A DNA stretch of 64,000 nt from Cyclina sinensis. Lineage: Eukaryota > Mollusca > Bivalvia > Venerida > Veneridae. Location of the stretch: assembly GCA_012932295.1 (NCBI GenBank), contig JAAONU010000001.1, positions 32,147,449 to 32,211,448 of the forward strand, read 5' to 3'. Positions 59,228 to 64,000 of the stretch are shown here, piece after piece. Position 1 is the stretch's first letter. Each line of letters begins with the position of its first letter. The notes under the pieces were generated by a model. That model saw nothing but the letters and a program-made list of their open reading frames with translations. It was not told where the DNA came from and did not search any database. The translations under genes and the position numbers were made by a program.

Positions 59228-61118
59228 CAAGGGGTAGGACCTAAATCATGTAGCTCGGTGCTTTAAGCGAGAAAAACGTGTAGTCTATGACTAATGTCGT
59301 CAGTTTTCGCGTAAATATTCAGGAATTTGGATAAATTATCAACAGCTATGGGGATGTTCTTGGAATATTTGTATAATGTATACGACTAGTACCTAGCCAT
59401 ATATATATGCTAACTGTAACTGCTATTTGACAGAAGAAGAAATGTGTTACAAAAAAGTTATTGAAGGGATGCCAACAAAGGTGTCCCATTTTTTGTGTGA
59501 TTCTGCAATATTTTGCTTCGTTTTTATCAGCTTAACCAACAATTTTGCGCCATCAAAATGATATTTTAAGTAAACAGGAACAGAATTAAACATTTACAAC
59601 CAGTTAGGAACATACATAATGCATCAATGTTCGATTTGTTTAACTTGAAGACAATAAATGTGTAGTTTGAGTCACTTTAAGGCCATATTGTGTAACCTCG
59701 GTTCTTTCATAACTACATACCGGTATTCTAATACATAAAATATCTTTCTGTCACTAGCATATTGGTTAAATTTAACTCTTATTTTGTACTATAATCATAC
59801 TCAAAACCAGTGTTTGTCCAATTTAAAGGCATTACATTAACTACACATGGTGATTTTATAAAGTGAAAGCAATCGAATGTCTTTTGATACAACCGCAGTT
59901 AACGTTCAATGTATGTATTCGTTCAAGATTGTTTTACAGTTAAATAAATGTTAACAATAAACAATTCTTACAGTTGTGAGTTGAAGCAATAATTTAATAT
60001 CATAATCAGATTTTGTTTGATTTCCAGCGAGAATTAAAAGATTAAAAAGATTAGAATATTTTAGCACATATTCACCTTGGAATTGTAGATGCCAGAATGA
60101 TAAACTCTATACACTGAAACTTGGGGCAACAGCTCATAATAAAATATCATAGTAAAATAGCATTATGACATATACTTACAAGCTATTCATACATACCATA
60201 CATGAGAAGTAAATAGATCCTCCAAAGATAACTTACTTTTTTTTACAAATACAGAATTAAGTCTCGGATGTATTAAGATACCAGACGGCTTGGAGATAAG
60301 GGAGGTTAGAAAGTCCTTTTTGATTTTATAAATATAATGTTTGCATGTATGTAATATCTACAAAATTGTCAATTTTGATTTTTTAAAATAAAATCTGCAG
60401 ACTTGTGGTCAAGTCATAACCTTTCATATTTTAAAATTTACTTGTAATACTGTATTTGTATCTGACAATGAAAAGCACCACATAACCTTCCAGCCTTAAA
60501 ATCTCAAGTGTTCAAATTCATAATCATCTTAGCTTAAAAAAGGAAATACTTCTGGGGTTTTTTTATCAGAAACATAAAGTTAAATATACAAACAGAACTC
60601 TTTGTAAAAATTTTAAACATGCTTAACTTTAACATCAATAAAGAACCGAGGTTACACAATATGGTCTTAAAGTGACCCAAACAACACGTTTATTGTCTTC
60701 AAGTTAAACAAATCGAACATAGATGCATTATGTATGTTCCTAACTGGTTGTAAATGTTTAATTCTGTTCCTGTTCACTTAAAATATCATTTTAATGGCGC
60801 AAAATTGTTGGTAAAGCTGAAAAAACGAAGCATAATATTGCAGATTCACACAAAAAATGGGACACCTTTGTTGGCATCCCTTCAATAACTTTTTTGTAAC
60901 ACATTTCTTCTTCTGTCAAATAGCAGCTACAGTTAGAATACATATATGGCTAGGTACTAGTCGTATACATTATACAAATATTCCAAGAACATCTCCATAG
61001 CTGTTGATAATTTATCCAAATTCCTGAATATTTACGCGAAAACTGACGACCTTAGTCATAGACTACACGTTTTTCTCGCTTAAAGCACCGAGCTACATGA
61101 TTTAGGTCCTACCCCTTG
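59228..61118. mobile_element. 1.9-kb foldback transposon with long terminal inverted repeats
   Basis: The left arm 59228-59707 and the right arm 60640-61118 are reverse complements over about 480 bp with few differences. The outer ends are CAAGGGGTAGGACCTAAATC and its complement. CATAT flanks both sides (59223-59227, 61119-61123), a 5-bp target duplication. The 932-bp interior has no reading frame of note, so the element is non-autonomous and would need a transposase from elsewhere. The superfamily cannot be assigned from the ends alone. Confidence 0.88.
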
Positions 61119-61123
61119 CATAT

Positions 61124-62699
61124 ACTCAAATCAAATGTTTATATCTTCCCCCTGTATATACTATATACTACATGTATACAACATTGTAAAGTACAGACTG
61201 CTGCAGACAGCAGCTCATGTTCAATGACACCATTACGTATGAAATGTGCAGTGTATCACGTACACACTTCAATGACACAATGTTTCATGTCTCTCAACTA
61301 TAAATTACCGGCCAATAAAATTATGCAGGCAGTCATAATCTGCTGACCATAATACAAATAAACTACTACACTTCTGTTGGATGAGTAAATAAATAGGTCA
61401 TGTACAGATGCCAAGGTTGAGATGTTTTCTACCTACAAACACTAACCTCCCAGTTATAACATTGTACTACCTGTGTATGGTTTAAATATATAATAATCCT
61501 CTCAAGAAAACAAAGCCTTGTAAATCCACACTATTACATAGCCACTTCTATCAAAACAACTAACCCAAAACATTAAATTAGATTTTCAAATCCCCTTTTC
61601 GGGCCCTGTCTGTCTGGCTGCCGAAATTAACCCACTTTTTTCAAGTGCAAATAGCTATCAAGATAAACATTCCAGCAGCCAAAAAACTACTGATAATTAC
61701 AGAGAGGCGTTATTCAGTCTGTTTCACATGGTTTATTCCAAATGATTGCTACACATATATTTACAACACCCACTAAAAACAAAGGCAGGTTACAGTTTTT
61801 ATAACAAGCAGACTAATTCATAATTTAAACACTTTTATCTGACAGTTATGCAAATTCAAGACAAAATATCAAGTAGCATATCAGTATTCACCATTACTGA
61901 AAACTGATAACCACATCTAGTATGCAGGAAATTAAATTGTTAAAGCTACAATATTATAAAGTTACAACATGTTGTGTGTAGTAACTAAGACATATGTAAT
62001 ACAAAGTGTAAACTAGTTCACCCTAATATGTGTTTACGCTATGGTGGACTGGGTTTTTCCAAACATAAAAACTGAGTCAGCGACCTACTTACACACCGGC
62101 AACATTAAAAGCTATCAGTGGTAACAGAAATTTATTCTTTATTTCTGTCGATACTAGACAATGTAATGACAAACCTCTCATACCTTCTTTTTGTTACCTT
62201 CATTTTTCTTACTTTTTACTGTTTAAATACTGAAATAACATTGAAATTATAGAAAACAACAGATGTTACCAAACTGCAAAAACACAGGATTTGTCATTCA
62301 TTCAATCTGGGAAGTACCATTTAAAGTTAAGGGCATATCGTAAATACTATATCCAGTAAACAGCAAACAGTATAAATAATTATCACACTGCCAGATGTAA
62401 AGAGATATATCTTTCTTTTAAACACTGATCACTCTGGTGTAAAAAATTCCTGTTTTAATTCCTCTTCCACAACTTTAATTCGGACAATACTGATCGGCTT
62501 GCTGCTTACCAGGAAGAAGGAATTTATTAGTGTTAGTCAACAAATCATCAGAATTGTTTAGAAGTAATCACGTTTGAAAATAAACTTAAAATTGTACAAA
62601 GATATTTCAAAATCGGGGGATAATTTAGATATGCTTTATGTGCCCTGCACTCATTCTCACTGCCATCTACCACTATGTTAAGTTTAAACTAATTATCAG
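61124..62699. other. No gene recognised
   Basis: AT-rich sequence; short frames such as 61116-61346 lack support. Confidence 0.4.
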
Positions 62700-63125
62700 C
62701 TATAGTGTCTAAGTAAAGCTCCAGACAACATTTTGTAAAAGGCAGGTTATTCAAAAACCTGGTAAAACAAGATTACAATTCCTCTGCACTGCACTACTGC
62801 TCAATGCCATGTACCAGTGTGTGAAGTTTAAAGTAATTATCTCATATAGTTTTCTAGATATGCTCCATACAAGTTTTTTTAAAATGGGAGATAATTCAAG
62901 AACGGGGCAAAATAGAGTTATGGTTTTTGGCACTGCACTCTGCCTCAATGCCCTCTACCACTGTGTGCAGTTTAAACAAATTATCTCCAAGGGTTTTCAG
63001 GTTATGCTCCGGACATGATTTTTCTACAAGGGGAGATAATTCAAAAACGGGGCAAAAAAAGAGTTATGGTTCTTTGGCACTGCAGTCCGCCTCAATGCCC
63101 TCTACCACTGTAGACGTAAAATGCA
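62700..63125 (-). repeat. Three tandem units of about 145 bp
   Basis: The phrases GCTCC(G/A)(G/T)ACA, GGGGAGATAATTCAAAAACG, GGCACTGCA(C/G)T and CAATGCCCTCTACCACTGTG recur three times. A related two-unit copy with GTGCACTGCA and AGTTATGCTCC lies at 19900-20250. Confidence 0.7.
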
Positions 63126-63339
63126 GTTACATTTAGGTTGTTTCATTTAATATTCAGCTTATTCAGGTGAGTTATGACCCAAATTAATTTTGCCCTGGTC
63201 ATCAAATATCGCCGAGATATTTCACAATGTTGACATTTCGAGGATATCCTTTTCCTCGTTGTCGCGGCTGATATTTCTTTATCCTCATCCACGCAAAAAA
63301 GCGGAAAAAGTGAGTTCCTCCTGGCACGTACTGTAAGCC

Positions 63340-63890
63340 TTTTTAAAATCAATTGACCCCTGGGGCAGGGGCATCATTTCAACAAACTTAGACCCCAGGG
63401 GTTTAATTTGAACAAAAAACTTGATAAAGGGTCACTAAACAATGCTACATACCAAATCTTAAGGCTCAGGGCCTTGTGGTTTCAGGCAAGAAGATTTTCA
63501 AAGTTTTCACTATATATAAGCGTATGTAAAATCAATTGACCCCCTGGGCATGGCCAAAATTGACCCCAGGGGTATAATTTGAACAAACTTGGTAGAGGTC
63601 CACTAGACAATGCTACAAACCAAAATCTTAAGGCTCAGGGTCTAAGATTTTCAAAGTTTTCCCTATATATAAGCGTATGTAAAATCAATTGACCCCTGGG
63701 GCAGGACCAAATTTGACCCTAGGGGTATAATTTGAACAACTTGATAGAGGTTCACTAAACAATGCTACACACCAAATCTTAAGGCTCAATGGCCTTGTGG
63801 TTTCAGACAAGAAGATTTTCAAAGTTTTCCTTACACAAACATGTATATGACCCCTTTATAAGCCTATGTATAACAAGAAGCGCCCCAATG
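63340..63890 (+). mobile_element. Tandem-unit element fragment
   Basis: Three units of about 170 bp carry CAATTGACCCCTGGGGCAGG, CACTA(A/G)ACAATGCTACA and CTTGTGGTTTCAG(G/A)CAAGAAG. It is the same family as the elements at 10.4 and 34.2 kb, in the 10.4-kb orientation. Confidence 0.75.
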
Positions 63891-63962
63891 CGATGAAAAC
63901 CAGGTTTTCAATGACCAAGTATTGATGTGACAGAAATTAGGAAGAAATATGGCAGTGAAGAA

Positions 63963-64000
63963 ACAAGGGGGCCATTGGCCCCAAAGCGCTCACCTGAGAA
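63963..64000 (+). mobile_element. Left end of another tandem-unit element, cut by the window
   Basis: ACAAGGGGGCCATTGGCCCC, then AAGCGCTCACCTGAG, matches the element terminus (CAAGAGGGCCATGATGGCCC…GCTCACCTG) seen at 10420 and 12062, including the hairpin. Confidence 0.7.

Overview
The window is animal nuclear DNA. It is AT-rich, its genes are split by introns with GT-AG borders, and the intergenic and intronic DNA is full of tandem-unit interspersed elements that end in short hairpins (…AGGTGAGC… / …GGGCCATGATGGCCC…), a style typical of bivalve mollusc genomes. A heterodont clam is my best guess; the species cannot be read from the sequence. I see no bacterial, phage or CRISPR features.

Four protein genes can be assembled by matching splice sites and reading-frame phase. 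(1) 5850-8361, minus: a three-exon gene for a 72-residue secreted peptide precursor with a signal peptide, a TATA box, a poly(A) signal and a C-terminal Gly-Lys-Lys-Lys amidation/cleavage signature; I do not recognise the family. (2) 13918-17974, minus: a two-coding-exon, 809-residue C2H2 zinc-finger protein with about eight fingers at the C-terminus; its last codons lie inside a minisatellite. (3) 27169-33055, plus: a complete seven-coding-exon, 490-residue Cys-loop (nicotinic-receptor-like) subunit that has lost most residues of the acetylcholine site. (4) 41475-53596, minus: an eight-coding-exon TET 5-methylcytosine dioxygenase of about 2,120 residues with the full Cys-rich and double-stranded beta-helix catalytic domain. 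No CXXC exon was found in the window, and a possible non-coding first exon and TATA box lie near 56.8 kb.

Region by region: 1-2.2 kb holds repeat arrays and a G-run tract; 2.2-5.8 kb has no gene, but has a palindrome cluster at 3.06-3.26 kb; 5.8-8.5 kb is the peptide gene; 8.5-13.3 kb is intergenic with a tRNA-like SINE relic and two tandem-unit elements; 13.3-18.1 kb is the zinc-finger gene; 18.1-27.1 kb is repeats and unassigned DNA; 27.2-33.2 kb is the receptor; 33.2-38.5 kb is intergenic with one large element and a SINE; 38.6-41.5 kb is probably the long TET 3' UTR or downstream flank; 41.5-53.6 kb is TET; 53.6-64 kb is TET upstream or intron DNA containing a 1.9-kb foldback transposon with 480-bp inverted repeats and a 5-bp target duplication.

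The genes have no obvious shared pathway. The recurring theme is local tandem duplication reaching exon edges: a 99-bp and a 73-bp repeat each copy a TET splice donor, and a minisatellite supplies the last histidine and stop codon of the zinc-finger protein. All exon models are inferred from splice consensus, phase and protein family resemblance seen by eye; no database search or transcript data was available.
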